From positions 1 through 64,000 of the forward strand of contig NZ_WTZA01000001.1 in the NCBI RefSeq assembly GCF_009827495.1: a stretch of DNA of 64,000 bases, written 5' to 3'. The notes beneath the pieces were generated by a model. It saw nothing but the letters and a program-made list of their open reading frames with translations, was not told the DNA's origin and made no database searches. The position numbers were made by a program, and so were the translations under genes. Origin of the DNA: Tsuneonella aeria (lineage in GTDB: Bacteria; Pseudomonadota; Alphaproteobacteria; Sphingomonadales; Sphingomonadaceae). Positions 33,494 to 41,906 of this stretch are shown here, piece by piece (the first letter of the stretch is position 1; every line of letters begins with the position of its first letter).

Positions 33494-34168
33494 TCACATC
33501 CGCGCATCGATCTGTGCGCGAAGGGTCTGCCAGTCGCTCGTTCCAGCGAGAAGCAAGCCGTCGAGCGCGAAGCTGGGGGTGGACGTAATGTTCCACTTCG
33601 CATCGTCGCTCGCGGTCTGCTCAGCCAGGCGCCGGGCGAGCGCTTCGTCCGACAGGCAGCGGTCGATCGCAATCCGCTCATATCCGCGGGTGGCCATCAC
33701 GTCATACAGTTTCAAGTCCGAGGCAATCGCACGTCGGCGGGCAGAGCCGGGCCCGTTCGACCAACGCGATTTTTGGGCCGACGTGGCGCTGCGGGCGGCC
33801 GCGAGCCAGCGCGGCTGGCTGTTCATCAGGGCGGTGTGGTTGCGGTAGAACTTGATGGCCGGCCCGCAGTTGGCGAGCATGGCTGCGGTCAGGTCCACCG
33901 GATCCCGCACCACGTGGCGAATATCGACCCGCACTTTTCCAGTGGCGACATAGACCTCCATAGGATTGGAGGATTCGCGGGCGAAAGTGCCGCAGTGGGG
34001 GCACGTATAGCTGACGAATTCGGTCAGCTTTACCTTGGCGGCAGGGTTGCCGATGTTGTGTCCGCCGCCTGCGGTCTCGACCGTCGTCACCCAGTTGGTA
34101 TTGGCGGAGACGGCCGAGGTGGCGGCAAGAGCCGCGGCGAATGCCACCGCGATCGTTGCGGATTTCAC
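33494..34168 (-). CDS. periplasmic DsbA-family thiol oxidoreductase
   Basis: A 224-residue protein with a Sec signal peptide (1-22, ending SAVSA) and a thioredoxin-fold domain with the DsbA-type motif CPHC (Cys56-Cys59 in SYTCPHCGTF) and cis-Pro segment ITSTPSFALDG. The helical insert includes a Lys/Arg/Ser-rich stretch (SAQKSRWSNGPGSARRR), unusual and possibly flexible. Expected role: periplasmic disulfide formation. Its start overlaps the stop of the DciA-like gene by four bases (ATGA), so the genes are co-translated although their functions look unrelated. 72 bases separate it from the CNPC lipoprotein gene downstream. Confidence 0.9.
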   Translation of the reverse strand: MKSATIAVAFAAALAATSAVSANTNWVTTVETAGGGHNIGNPAAKVKLTEFVSYTCPHCGTFARESSNPMEVYVATGKVRVDIRHVVRDPVDLTAAMLANCGPAIKFYRNHTALMNSQPRWLAAARSATSAQKSRWSNGPGSARRRAIASDLKLYDVMATRGYERIAIDRCLSDEALARRLAEQTASDDAKWNITSTPSFALDGLLLAGTSDWQTLRAQIDARM

Positions 34169-34698
34169 GTCTTGTCCTCCTGTTCGCCGAGCGTGCGGGC
34201 GAGCGATTCCAGCACCGCCCGCAATTCGGGATCGCCCACATCGCGAAGGCCTTCCCCCAGATCGAACGGCACCGGCTTCAGCGATGGGGGCCCGGCGCCG
34301 CGTTCCCTGGCCGGCAGCGGGTTAACCGTGCCTTGCCGGAGCTTGACCCGGGCCACAGCCTTGTAACCGAAGAAACGGTTCACCCGCTCGATGATCTCGG
34401 GAATCACGTGCTGGATCAGCGGCGCGTGGGCCGGCAGCACCACCAGTTGCAGGATGCCGTCCGCCTTTTCCCCGGGCGCGAAGCGGATCGCTTCCGGCGT
34501 GCAGACTTTCGCGTGATGCGCGCCGACGATCTCGGGCCAGCGCGTGACGACGCTCGACTGGACGAAACCGAAGCGGCGGAAGGCAGTGCGTCCGACCTGC
34601 GGCGTGAGGTCCGCGATAGCGCGTGCTGGACCGCCCCGCGGCCGTTCGTAACGGCGCGGCTCCATGGTCTTGCGCTTGGAAGGTGTGTCCCGTTCCAT
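34165..34698 (-). CDS. DUF721/DciA-like protein
   Basis: A 177-residue basic protein with the DUF721 core (VGRTAFRRFGFVQSSVVTRWPEIVGAHHAKVCTPEAIRF..., then LVVLPAHAPLIQHVIPEIIERVNRFFGYKAVARVKLRQG). DciA proteins of this family load the replicative helicase DnaB in bacteria without DnaC. The long Pro/Arg-rich N-terminus and charged C-terminal tail are probably disordered. The start is uncertain: ATGs at 34713, 34698 and 34665 are possible and none has a clear ribosome site. It is divergent from mutY, with only about 30 bases between, so promoters overlap. Role in helicase loading is inferred from the family. Confidence 0.8.
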   Translation of the reverse strand: MERDTPSKRKTMEPRRYERPRGGPARAIADLTPQVGRTAFRRFGFVQSSVVTRWPEIVGAHHAKVCTPEAIRFAPGEKADGILQLVVLPAHAPLIQHVIPEIIERVNRFFGYKAVARVKLRQGTVNPLPARERGAGPPSLKPVPFDLGEGLRDVGDPELRAVLESLARTLGEQEDKT

Positions 34699-34727
34699 CG
34701 TCGGCGACGCCATGCCATAGGGCGCCG

Positions 34728-35798
34728 GTGACCGCCAGCCCGCGCGCCTCCCCCGCCGACCTTCTCGTGGACAGCCCATGCCACCCTGAAGAGAGGGAGG
34801 CACGCCGCTTGCTGGCATGGTACGATCTCAACGCGCGCAGGCTACCGTGGCGCAGCCCGCCGGGCACGCCGCCGCCGGAGCCCTACCGCGTCTGGCTGTC
34901 CGAAGTGATGCTGCAGCAGACGACCACCGCAGCGGTCGCGCCCTATTTCGCCCGCTTCATCGACCGCTGGCCGACGATAGGGGAGCTGGCCGCGGCGGAC
35001 GAGGCCGACGTGATGGCTGCCTGGGCGGGGCTGGGCTATTACTCGCGGGCGCGCAACCTGGTGGCGGCGGCGCGGTTCGTAGCCCGGCGGGGCGGTTTCC
35101 CGAACAGCGAGGCAGGCCTGCGCGAATTGCCGGGAGTGGGCGCCTACATCGCCGCGGCGGTGGCGGCCATCGCGTTCGGGCGCCGCGCTGTCGTGGTCGA
35201 CGCCAACGTGGAGCGGGTCGTCAGCCGCCTGTTCGCGATTGCCGAACCGCTTCCCGCTGCGCGCAAGGCGATCCGAACGGCGACCGACAGCATAACGCCG
35301 GCCGAGAGTTCCGGCGATTTCGCCCAGGCGATGATGGATTTGGGCGCGACGATCTGCACGCCGCGTGCCCCGCGCTGCCTGCTGTGTCCGCTTGCCCCCG
35401 ATTGCGCGGCGCGGGCCGAGGGGGATCCGGCGCGATATCCGGTAAAGGCCGCGAAGAAGACGAAACCGTTGCGGCGCGGAAGGGCGTTGTGGATTGCGCG
35501 AAACGGTGCCGTCTGGCTCGTCCGCCGCGATGGCGAAACGCTGCTTGGCGGCATGCGCGCCCTGCCGGGGGACGGCTGGTCGGCACAGGCGGACGGAGAG
35601 GGCACACCGCCAGGTGACTGGAGAGATGGCGGCACGGTGCGCCATGGGTTCACACATTTTGATCTGGAGCTGACCGTCCTCGTCGCGCCGGAGGACGCTA
35701 CGCCTGAGGGCGCGGGCGAGTGGTGGCCGATCGACCGGCTGGGCGAGGCAGGCCTGCCTACCGTCTTTGCAAAGGCGGCGCGCCGGGCGCTTACCTAG
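34728..35798 (+). CDS. mutY: A/G-specific adenine DNA glycosylase
   Basis: A 356-residue base-excision-repair enzyme that removes adenine paired with 8-oxoguanine. It has the catalytic Glu segment SEVMLQQTTTAAVAPYF, helix-hairpin-helix LRELPGVGAYIAAAVAAIAF, Asp in VVDANVERVVSRL, a [4Fe-4S] site C-x6-C-x2-C-x5-C (CTPRAPRCLLCPLAPDC) and a C-terminal NUDIX-like domain ending with HGFTHFDLELTVLV. The GTG at 34728 with AGGG upstream is preferred; a GTG at 34767 is an alternative. Its 3' end overlaps that of the small membrane protein gene by four bases. Confidence 0.95.
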   Translation: MTASPRASPADLLVDSPCHPEEREARRLLAWYDLNARRLPWRSPPGTPPPEPYRVWLSEVMLQQTTTAAVAPYFARFIDRWPTIGELAAADEADVMAAWAGLGYYSRARNLVAAARFVARRGGFPNSEAGLRELPGVGAYIAAAVAAIAFGRRAVVVDANVERVVSRLFAIAEPLPAARKAIRTATDSITPAESSGDFAQAMMDLGATICTPRAPRCLLCPLAPDCAARAEGDPARYPVKAAKKTKPLRRGRALWIARNGAVWLVRRDGETLLGGMRALPGDGWSAQADGEGTPPGDWRDGGTVRHGFTHFDLELTVLVAPEDATPEGAGEWWPIDRLGEAGLPTVFAKAARRALT

Positions 35799-36016
35799 AT
35801 GATTCCGCCGCCCAACATCAGTCGCAGCGCGGCGATGACCAGCACCACCAGGCAGAAATTGCGGCCGTGGTTGGACCGCGACAGTGCACCGACGCCCGCG
35901 CCGATGATCGCGATGGGCAGCACCACCCAGTTGCCCCATCCGAGGAAGGGTATGGCCGATGGGATCGCCAGCAGCAGCGCCACCAGGCCGATAACGATCG
36001 AAAGCACGTTCAGCAT
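35795..36016 (-). CDS. small membrane protein of unknown function
   Basis: A 73-residue protein with about three hydrophobic spans (MLNVLSIVIGLVALLLAIP, WGNWVVLPIAIIGAGVGAL, FCLVVLVIAALRLMLGG) and a conserved-looking LGWGNW turn. No function is recognised. The ATG at 36016 has AGGA four bases upstream. It converges with mutY (4-base overlap) and is divergent from the serine hydrolase gene, with 99 bases between them. Probably an inner-membrane protein. Confidence 0.75.
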   Translation of the reverse strand: MLNVLSIVIGLVALLLAIPSAIPFLGWGNWVVLPIAIIGAGVGALSRSNHGRNFCLVVLVIAALRLMLGGGII

Positions 36017-36115
36017 GTGTCCTACATGGCTAGCACACCCCGCCATTGCAAGGCCGATTGACCGCGCCGCCGCCATGCCGCACATCCTGAAATGAAACCG
36101 AATTCGGAGACGACG

Positions 36116-37444
36116 ATGGCATTCAGGGATTCCGGCTCGCCGCAAATGTCGCGGCGCGGGCTGCTGCGTTCGGGCGCGCTGCTGGGTGCGGGCGCGGCAC
36201 TGGGCGGTGCATCGTTCACGCGAGCCGCGTTCGCCCAGGATCCCGCCAGGTGGGCGCACGTCGCCCGGCTCGCCCGGCAGTATGTCGATGCGCGCAAGCT
36301 CGCCAGCGTTGTCGCTACACTCGGCTGGTGGCAAATGGCACCCGATACCGTCGCCTTCGGCAGCCTCACGCTGGGGCAGGATGCGCCCGCCACGATCGAC
36401 AGCCTGTTCCGCATCTATTCCATGACCAAGCCGATCACCGGCATGGCGACGATGATGCTGATCGACGAAGGCAAGCTCGGGCTGGACCAGCCGCTCGCCG
36501 AAGTGCTCCCTAAGTTCGCCGACATGAAGGTTCAGAAGACTTACGACGGTTCGATCACCGATCTGGAGCCGTCTGCACGCCCGATCACGATCCGCCACTT
36601 GCTGACGCACACGGCCGGCCTCGGCTATTCGGTTGTCCAGAAGGGGCCGATCGCCGCGGCATATATCGCGGCGGGCCTCGTTCCTGGCCAGGTTTCGAAG
36701 CTGCCGCTCCCCGCCGCTTTCGGCCGAGGCACTTCGGTCCGCAGCCTGGAGGCGTTCGCGGACGGGCTGGCGAAGATGCCGCTGGTCGCGCAGCCGGGCA
36801 CGCGCTGGGTCTATTCGGTGTCGCTCGATCTTCTTGGCCGCGTGATCGAGGTCGTATCCGGGCTGCCGTTCGACACGTTCCTGAAGGAACGCATATTCGA
36901 TCCGGCGGGGATGGGCAGCACGTTCTTCCAGGTCCCCGCCAGCGACCTGGCGCGGCTGACGACGAACTATGGCGTTCTGGGCGGAACGCTCCTGCCGATC
37001 GATCCTGCGCGCCAGTCGGTTTATGCCGATCCGCCGGCGTTTCCCTTCGGGGGCGCGGGCCTGGTCTCGAGCGCGCGCGATTACGACCGGTTCCTGCGCA
37101 TGCTGGCGGGATACGGCGCGATCGACGGCAAGCGTGTCATGAGTGAGGCGGCGGTGCGGCTCGGAACGTCCGACCTGCTGCCCGCCGGCGCGGACACCAG
37201 GGGCACGTTCGCCGACGGTTCGGGCTTCGGCGCGGGGGGCCGCGTGGGCCGGGGCGAGCAGGCCGGCATTTATGGCTGGGCCGGCGCGGCCGGGACGGTC
37301 GGCTTTGTGGACATGAAGCGCGGCCTGCGCGCCACCCTGATGACCCAGTACATGCCGGCCGAAGTCTATCCGCTGACGCAGGAGTTCTCGCGCGCCGTGC
37401 TGGCCGATGTCGCCGCGATGGCGGGGCAGCAGGCCGCGGCGTGA
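36116..37444 (+). CDS. Tat-exported beta-lactamase/class C-like serine hydrolase
   Basis: A 442-residue serine hydrolase of the beta-lactamase superfamily (EstB/class C type). A twin-arginine signal is visible (SRRGLLRSGALLGAGAALGG, about 12-31, cleavage near AFAQD). The catalytic Ser/Lys motif is S102-M-T-K105, the Tyr motif is in WVYSVSLDLLG, and the third region is near GIYGWAGAAGTVGF. Likely an esterase or peptidase on the periplasmic side; a real beta-lactamase is less likely given the missing KTG-like triad. The ATG at 36116 follows GGAG by 6 bases; the ATG at 36092 lacks a site. Its stop overlaps the nudC GTG start by four bases. Confidence 0.88.
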   Translation: MAFRDSGSPQMSRRGLLRSGALLGAGAALGGASFTRAAFAQDPARWAHVARLARQYVDARKLASVVATLGWWQMAPDTVAFGSLTLGQDAPATIDSLFRIYSMTKPITGMATMMLIDEGKLGLDQPLAEVLPKFADMKVQKTYDGSITDLEPSARPITIRHLLTHTAGLGYSVVQKGPIAAAYIAAGLVPGQVSKLPLPAAFGRGTSVRSLEAFADGLAKMPLVAQPGTRWVYSVSLDLLGRVIEVVSGLPFDTFLKERIFDPAGMGSTFFQVPASDLARLTTNYGVLGGTLLPIDPARQSVYADPPAFPFGGAGLVSSARDYDRFLRMLAGYGAIDGKRVMSEAAVRLGTSDLLPAGADTRGTFADGSGFGAGGRVGRGEQAGIYGWAGAAGTVGFVDMKRGLRATLMTQYMPAEVYPLTQEFSRAVLADVAAMAGQQAAA

Positions 37445-38310
37445 TCGCCTTCAGCGGTTCGCCGATCGACCGGGCGGACAACCTCCGCTGCGATCCGGCG
37501 GCGCTCGCCGGCCTCATGGACTGGCGCGCCCGGCTGCTGCGGCTGGACGGACTGATGCCGGCCCTGGACGAACACGGCGGCCTGCTGTGGGGAACGCTGG
37601 CCGACTGCCCTCCGGAGGCGGAACTCGTGTTCCTGGGCCTTCTCGATGGCCGCCCCTGCTTCGCGCCGGTGCCCATGCACGGGGCGGACGGTCCGGCTTA
37701 TGCCCAGCCGCAGGTGTGGCAGGCGATGCAGACGCTCTCCCCGGCCGATCTTGCGATCTATGGCGGCGCGCGGAGCCTGGTTGACTGGCACGCGCGCCAC
37801 CGTTTCTGCGCGCGTTGTGGCGGGGGCACGTCGCTTGTCAAAGGGGGCTGGCAGCGGGACTGCGACGGATGCGGGGCGCAGCATTTCCCGCGGACCGATC
37901 CCGTCACGATCATGCTGGTGGAGCACGCAGACCGGCTGCTGCTCGGCCGCCAGCCGCGTTTTCCGCCGCGCATGTTCTCCGCGCTCGCGGGCTTCGTGGA
38001 ACCGGGGGAGACGATCGAGGAGGCCGTCGCGCGCGAGGTGCTGGAGGAGGCCGGCGTACGGGTGCGCAGGGTCAGATACCTATCCAGTCAACCATGGCCC
38101 TTTCCCAGCCAGTTGATGATCGGTTGCCACGCCATCGCGCAAGACGATGCGCTGACAATCGATACCACCGAACTGGAAGAAGCGCGCTGGTTCACCCGCG
38201 CCGAGTTGCTGGAGGCGCGAGCGGCCGGACCGGAGGGAACGGGCGATCTCATCTTCCCGCGTTCCTTCGCCATCGCGCACCATCTCGTCACATGGTGGTT
38301 GGACCGATGA
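37441..38310 (+). CDS. nudC: NAD(+)/NADH diphosphatase
   Basis: A 289-residue NudC, which hydrolyses NAD(H) to NMN(H) and AMP and can remove NAD caps from RNA. It has the four-cysteine zinc ribbon (CARCGG...CDGCG, about 122-145), the Nudix box GFVEPGETIEEAVAREVLEEAGV (about 183-205) and the NADH-specific SQPWPFPSQLM just after. Start is GTG overlapping the serine hydrolase stop (GTGA), and its stop overlaps the next start (ATGA), so three genes form a tight operon. Confidence 0.96.
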   Translation: MIAFSGSPIDRADNLRCDPAALAGLMDWRARLLRLDGLMPALDEHGGLLWGTLADCPPEAELVFLGLLDGRPCFAPVPMHGADGPAYAQPQVWQAMQTLSPADLAIYGGARSLVDWHARHRFCARCGGGTSLVKGGWQRDCDGCGAQHFPRTDPVTIMLVEHADRLLLGRQPRFPPRMFSALAGFVEPGETIEEAVAREVLEEAGVRVRRVRYLSSQPWPFPSQLMIGCHAIAQDDALTIDTTELEEARWFTRAELLEARAAGPEGTGDLIFPRSFAIAHHLVTWWLDR

Positions 38311-38981
38311 TCGCGCGGGTCGATATCGCCATCTGGTCGGACGTGATGTGTCCATGGTGCGTGGTCGGCTACAAAAACCTCGAGCGTGCGCTCGCCATGC
38401 CGGACGGTGAAATCGTGGCCGAGGTGTGCTGGCTGCCCTTCGAGCTGAATCCGGACATGCCGGCCGAAGGTGAGGAGAGCCGCGCCCATATTGCCCGCAA
38501 GTACGGCCGCACGCCCGAACAGGCAGAGGCCAGCCGGACGATGCTGGCGGACCGGGCGCGCGCGGCCGGCTTCCCGTTCGATTACACCGACGAAGGCGAT
38601 CCGCCGCCGTTGATGATGTGGAACACTTTCGGGGCGCACAAACTGATGTACTGGGCGCTGGAGAAATATGGGGCCGAGGCGCAGACGCGGCTCCAACTTG
38701 CGTTGTTTGCGGCGCATTTCCAGCGGCGCCAGAACGTATCCGATCACCGCATTTTGGTGGAGATCGCGCGGTCCGTGGGATTCGATCCCGGCGCAGCAAA
38801 GGCTGCGCTGAACGTTTCTTCGCTCGGCGACAAAGTGCGCGCGGAACAGCAGCGCGCATTCGAGCAGGGCATCACCGCAGTGCCGGCGGTCGAGATCGAC
38901 AGTCAGTTCCTGGTCCCCGGCGCGCAGGAGCCGAACACCTACGTGAACGTGCTGCGCAAGGTGGTTGCGCGCCGGACTTAA
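38307..38981 (+). CDS. DsbA-family (FrnE-like) cytosolic oxidoreductase
   Basis: A 224-residue protein beginning IARVDIAIWSDVMCPWCVVGYKNLE with the CPWC motif (Cys15, Cys18), no signal peptide, and a helical insert then a GITAVPAVEIDSQFLVPGAQ cis-Pro/C-terminal segment. This is the FrnE subgroup of DsbA-like proteins, cytosolic isomerases or glutathione-linked oxidoreductases implicated in oxidative stress. The start overlaps the nudC stop by four bases. It ends two bases before the stop of the convergent small acidic protein gene. Confidence 0.92.
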   Translation: MIARVDIAIWSDVMCPWCVVGYKNLERALAMPDGEIVAEVCWLPFELNPDMPAEGEESRAHIARKYGRTPEQAEASRTMLADRARAAGFPFDYTDEGDPPPLMMWNTFGAHKLMYWALEKYGAEAQTRLQLALFAAHFQRRQNVSDHRILVEIARSVGFDPGAAKAALNVSSLGDKVRAEQQRAFEQGITAVPAVEIDSQFLVPGAQEPNTYVNVLRKVVARRT

Positions 38982-38983
38982 GA

Positions 38984-39241
38984 TCAATCGGGCGAGGTCG
39001 GCATCGCGTCGATCGTCTTGTCACCCTTTAACTCGTTTTGAGTCGGGTTGTCGGAGCCGGTTGCACGGTCGACCTCGTCGCCTTCCAGCGTGCCTTCGAC
39101 CGACATCTGCTCGGCGCGGCTTCCGACATCGCGGGCAAGGTTGCCGCCGCCGGCGGAGCCCTGGGCGGTCGACCCGCCGGTCGCCTCTTCCTGAAGCGCG
39201 TCGATCAGGTCGTTATCGGGGTGGGGGTCGCGTTTGGTCAT
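38984..39241 (-). CDS. small acidic, probably disordered protein
   Basis: An 85-residue hydrophilic protein rich in Asp, Glu, Gly, Ala and Thr (for example MTKRDPHPDNDLIDALQEEATGG, GTLEGDEVDRATGSDNPTQN), with no hydrophobic segment, cysteine or recognised domain. A strong GGAGAGA ribosome site precedes the ATG at 39241, which supports it as a real gene. Likely a disordered stress- or binding protein. It has 59 bases between it and the DUF1489 gene on the same strand. Confidence 0.65.
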   Translation of the reverse strand: MTKRDPHPDNDLIDALQEEATGGSTAQGSAGGGNLARDVGSRAEQMSVEGTLEGDEVDRATGSDNPTQNELKGDKTIDAMPTSPD

Positions 39242-39300
39242 GATCTCTCTCCTGTGCGAAGGAAACGGGCCCCGCCGCGCGAATGTTCCGCGGCGCGCGG

Positions 39301-39693
39301 CTAGATGAGGCCCAGCTTCGCCAGACGCCCGGCCAGCCGCACGGGGATCGCGTCGCCGGCCACTTCGCCGGGGGCAAGGTCGCGCGGAGCCTTCGTTTCT
39401 TCCAGGTACCGCCAGCCTTGGTGCGCGCGCCGGGGGATCGGATCGACCAGGACCAGGCGGCCGGCCAAGCGAATGGTCCAATGTCCGTCCGGCCGCTCGT
39501 CAAAGCCGAGTATCTCGCACCGGGCGACGAGTGCATGATCCATGATCCAGTACAGCGATCCGCCAATCATCTCGGCGTGGCGCGTGGGTCGGTACCGGGT
39601 GCGCATATGCGCCTCTTCGTCCGCTTCTACCCACTGGCGCAGGTCCTCGATGGTTCGAGAGGTATAGGCGATCTTGGTCATGCTGAGCGGCAT
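39301..39693 (-). CDS. DUF1489 family protein
   Basis: A 130-residue protein matching the DUF1489 pattern: an N-terminal segment with RTIEDLRQWVEADEEAHMRTRYRPTRHAEMIGGSLYWIMDHALVARCEILGF, then RRAHQGWRYLEETKAPRDLAPGE and a C-terminal RLAGRLAKLGLI. The family is restricted mostly to alphaproteobacteria and has no known activity. The ATG at 39693 is used; an ATG at 39681 (MTKIAYTSRTIEDL) is equally possible and neither has a clear ribosome site. The 181 bases upstream of it, up to the mgtE stop, hold no gene and no recognisable element. Confidence 0.85.
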   Translation of the reverse strand: MPLSMTKIAYTSRTIEDLRQWVEADEEAHMRTRYRPTRHAEMIGGSLYWIMDHALVARCEILGFDERPDGHWTIRLAGRLVLVDPIPRRAHQGWRYLEETKAPRDLAPGEVAGDAIPVRLAGRLAKLGLI

Positions 39694-39874
39694 CGCCGTA
39701 ACATAGGGGCTCGCCGCGGCGCATCCTACCCGCGCCCCTTCCTGCCCCGCGCGGCCGGGCTCTCCTGCAAGGCGGGCGCCGGGCTAGCTCGATCGATTCA
39801 TGCGCGGTTCTCCGGAAGAAACCTGCCGCGCCGTGGTGGCCGTGGAACGCGCCTCAGAGGCTCAACCCCTGTCT

Positions 39875-41329
39875 TCAACCTCCCAGGCCGGCCGCCACCG
39901 CCAGCCCCAGAAAGGCAAGAAATCCCATCGAATCCGTGATCATGGTCACGAACACGCTCGACGCCACGGCTGGATCCTGGTCGAGCCGTTCGAAGAGCAC
40001 CGGCACCACCACACCCGCAAGTCCGGCAACGACGATGTTGATCATCATCGCCGCCGCGATCACCCCGCCGAGCTGTGTCGTAAACAGCACCGCGACCGCG
40101 AGCCCGATCAGCACGGCCACCGTGGCCCCGTTCAGCAGCGCCACCCGCATCTCGCGCCACAACATCCGCCGGGTGTTGGCACGGGTCAGCTGGTTCATCG
40201 CAATGGCGCGCACGGTCACCGCCATCGTCTGGGTGCCGGCGTTTCCGCCGATGCTCGCCACGATCGGCATCAGCACGGCCAGCGCCACCAGTTCCTCGAT
40301 CGCCGCGCCAAACATCGCGATGATCGCGCTGGCCACGACCGCGGTGCCAAGGTTGGCGATCAGCCAGCGCACGCGCGCGGTATAGGCGTCGCGGATCGGT
40401 TCGTTGATGTCGCCGTCGCCTGCGCCCGAAAGCAACAGCACGTCCTCCCCGGCTTCTTCGGAGATGATGTGGACCACGTCGTCCACCGTCATCTGGCCGA
40501 CCAGCCGGCCGCTCTCGTCGACGACCGCGGCGGAGATCAGCGCATATTTCTGGAACATGTTGCCGACCTCTTCCTGGTCCATCGTCACAGGGATCAGGGT
40601 CTGATCGCGCTTCATCACGTCCGACAGCGCGATGTTGCGCGGGGTGCGAAGGATCCAGCTGAGCTGACAAGTGCCGACCGGATGGTGGGCCGGGTCGACC
40701 ACGAACACCTCCCAGAACTCGGTCGGAAGGTGGACGGCGTTCGCATCGCGCAGGTAATCGATGAGGTCCCCGACGGTCAGGTGTTCGGGGACAGCAACGA
40801 ATTCGCGGCTCATCAGGCGGCCGGCGGTCTCTTCAGGATAGGCGAGCGCGCTTTCGATAGCGGCCCGGTCCTCGGGCTCCATCTCGGCCAGGATGGCCGC
40901 CTGTTCAGCGGGTTCGAGGTCCTCGATCAGCTGGACCGCGTCGTCGGTTTCGAGCTGTTCAACGATCTCGGCCACGGCCTCGGGCGCGAGCGCCTCGATC
41001 ATGTCATCGCGAACGTGATCGTTCAATTCGGCGATCACATCGCCGCTCATGAGGTCGGTGATGGCGGCAGCAAGCAGAGGGCGCTGCTCGGCGTCGAGCA
41101 GTTCGAACAGGTCGGCGACGTCCGCCGGGTGCAGCGGTTCGACCAGCGCGTAGGCCCGGGCCCTTTCGCCGCCCTCGATCGCCTCCACGACCGCGCGGAC
41201 GTAGGCGGGCTTCAGGCGGTTGTCGGCATCGTGGCGTTCGTCATCCACGCGGTCGTCGGGCCGCCCGGCGTCGTCGTCGGCGCGCGGGCCGTCGCGCGGA
41301 TCGTCGATCAGGGCCTCATCGTCCGCCAT
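39875..41329 (-). CDS. mgtE: magnesium transporter MgtE
   Basis: A 484-residue Mg2+ channel/transporter. The N-terminus is Asp-rich (1-36), then come the cytosolic helical MgtE_N domain with repeats around LAEMEPEDRAAIESALAYPEETAGRLM, two CBS domains (about 170-290, including FVAVPEHLTVGDLIDYLRD and LISAAVVDESGRLVGQMTVDDVV), a plug helix and five membrane spans with the conserved MPIVASIGGNAGTQTMAVTVRAI. It is gated by intracellular Mg2+. No magnesium-sensing leader is seen upstream. It is divergent from the cyclophilin gene, with 101 bases between. Confidence 0.97.
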   Translation of the reverse strand: MADDEALIDDPRDGPRADDDAGRPDDRVDDERHDADNRLKPAYVRAVVEAIEGGERARAYALVEPLHPADVADLFELLDAEQRPLLAAAITDLMSGDVIAELNDHVRDDMIEALAPEAVAEIVEQLETDDAVQLIEDLEPAEQAAILAEMEPEDRAAIESALAYPEETAGRLMSREFVAVPEHLTVGDLIDYLRDANAVHLPTEFWEVFVVDPAHHPVGTCQLSWILRTPRNIALSDVMKRDQTLIPVTMDQEEVGNMFQKYALISAAVVDESGRLVGQMTVDDVVHIISEEAGEDVLLLSGAGDGDINEPIRDAYTARVRWLIANLGTAVVASAIIAMFGAAIEELVALAVLMPIVASIGGNAGTQTMAVTVRAIAMNQLTRANTRRMLWREMRVALLNGATVAVLIGLAVAVLFTTQLGGVIAAAMMINIVVAGLAGVVVPVLFERLDQDPAVASSVFVTMITDSMGFLAFLGLAVAAGLGG

Positions 41330-41371
41330 GGTCGCGGCATTAGGGAGGCGAGAGGGAAACGCAAGCGACGG

Positions 41372-41399
41372 GTGACTTTGGCCGCTCCGGCCCTATATC
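41372..41399 (+). promoter_or_regulatory. candidate promoter of the cyclophilin gene
   Basis: GTGACT (41372-41377) and TATATC (41394-41399) lie 16 bases apart, about 32 bases before the start codon, in the 101-base gap shared with mgtE. The -10-like box is good and the -35 box is moderate. Tentative. Confidence 0.35.
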
Positions 41400-41430
41400 G
41401 GCGCGCGACAGCCAAGCAGGAGACTTGAAG

Positions 41431-41895
41431 ATGGCCGCCGAAACGCTGACTTTCACCCTCGACACCGGGAACGGGGAGGGCGGCGACGTCGTCATCCGTC
41501 TTCGCTCCGACCTGGCGCCTGGCCACGTCGAACGGATCACCGAACTCGCCCAGGAAGGCTTCTATGACGGGGTGGTGTTCCACCGGGTCATTCCCGGCTT
41601 CATGGCCCAGGGCGGCGATCCGACCGGTACCGGCATGAGCGGCAGCAGCAAGCCCAACCTCGCGCAGGAATTCAGCGCAGAACCGCACGTGCGAGGCACC
41701 TGCTCGATGGCGCGCACGAACGATCCCAACAGCGCCAACAGCCAGTTCTTCATCTGCTTCGACGACGCCCGGTTCCTCGACAAGCAGTACACCGTGTGGG
41801 GCCAGGTGGAGAGCGGCATGGAGCATGTCGACGCCCTGCCGAAGGGCGAGCCGCCGCGCGCCCCCGGCAAGATCGTCAAGGCAACCGTCGCCTGA
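41431..41895 (+). CDS. cyclophilin-type peptidyl-prolyl cis-trans isomerase
   Basis: A 154-residue single-domain cyclophilin that speeds proline isomerisation in protein folding. The active-site segments FYDGVVFHRVIPGFMAQGGDPTGTG and SMARTNDPNSANSQFFICF are complete, including the Arg, Phe and Gln residues of the pocket. There is no signal peptide, so it is cytoplasmic. The ATG at 41431 has GGAG 8 bases before it; the upstream TTG in the same frame is not needed. It converges with the EcsC-family gene (11 bases between stops). Confidence 0.95.
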   Translation: MAAETLTFTLDTGNGEGGDVVIRLRSDLAPGHVERITELAQEGFYDGVVFHRVIPGFMAQGGDPTGTGMSGSSKPNLAQEFSAEPHVRGTCSMARTNDPNSANSQFFICFDDARFLDKQYTVWGQVESGMEHVDALPKGEPPRAPGKIVKATVA

Positions 41896-41906
41896 CGATG
41901 GCCTTC

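Noticed and set aside
41330..41430. Magnesium-sensing leader before mgtE
   Set aside because: The divergent gap is only about 100 bases and shows no conserved M-box-like structure; an ordinary promoter is a simpler reading.
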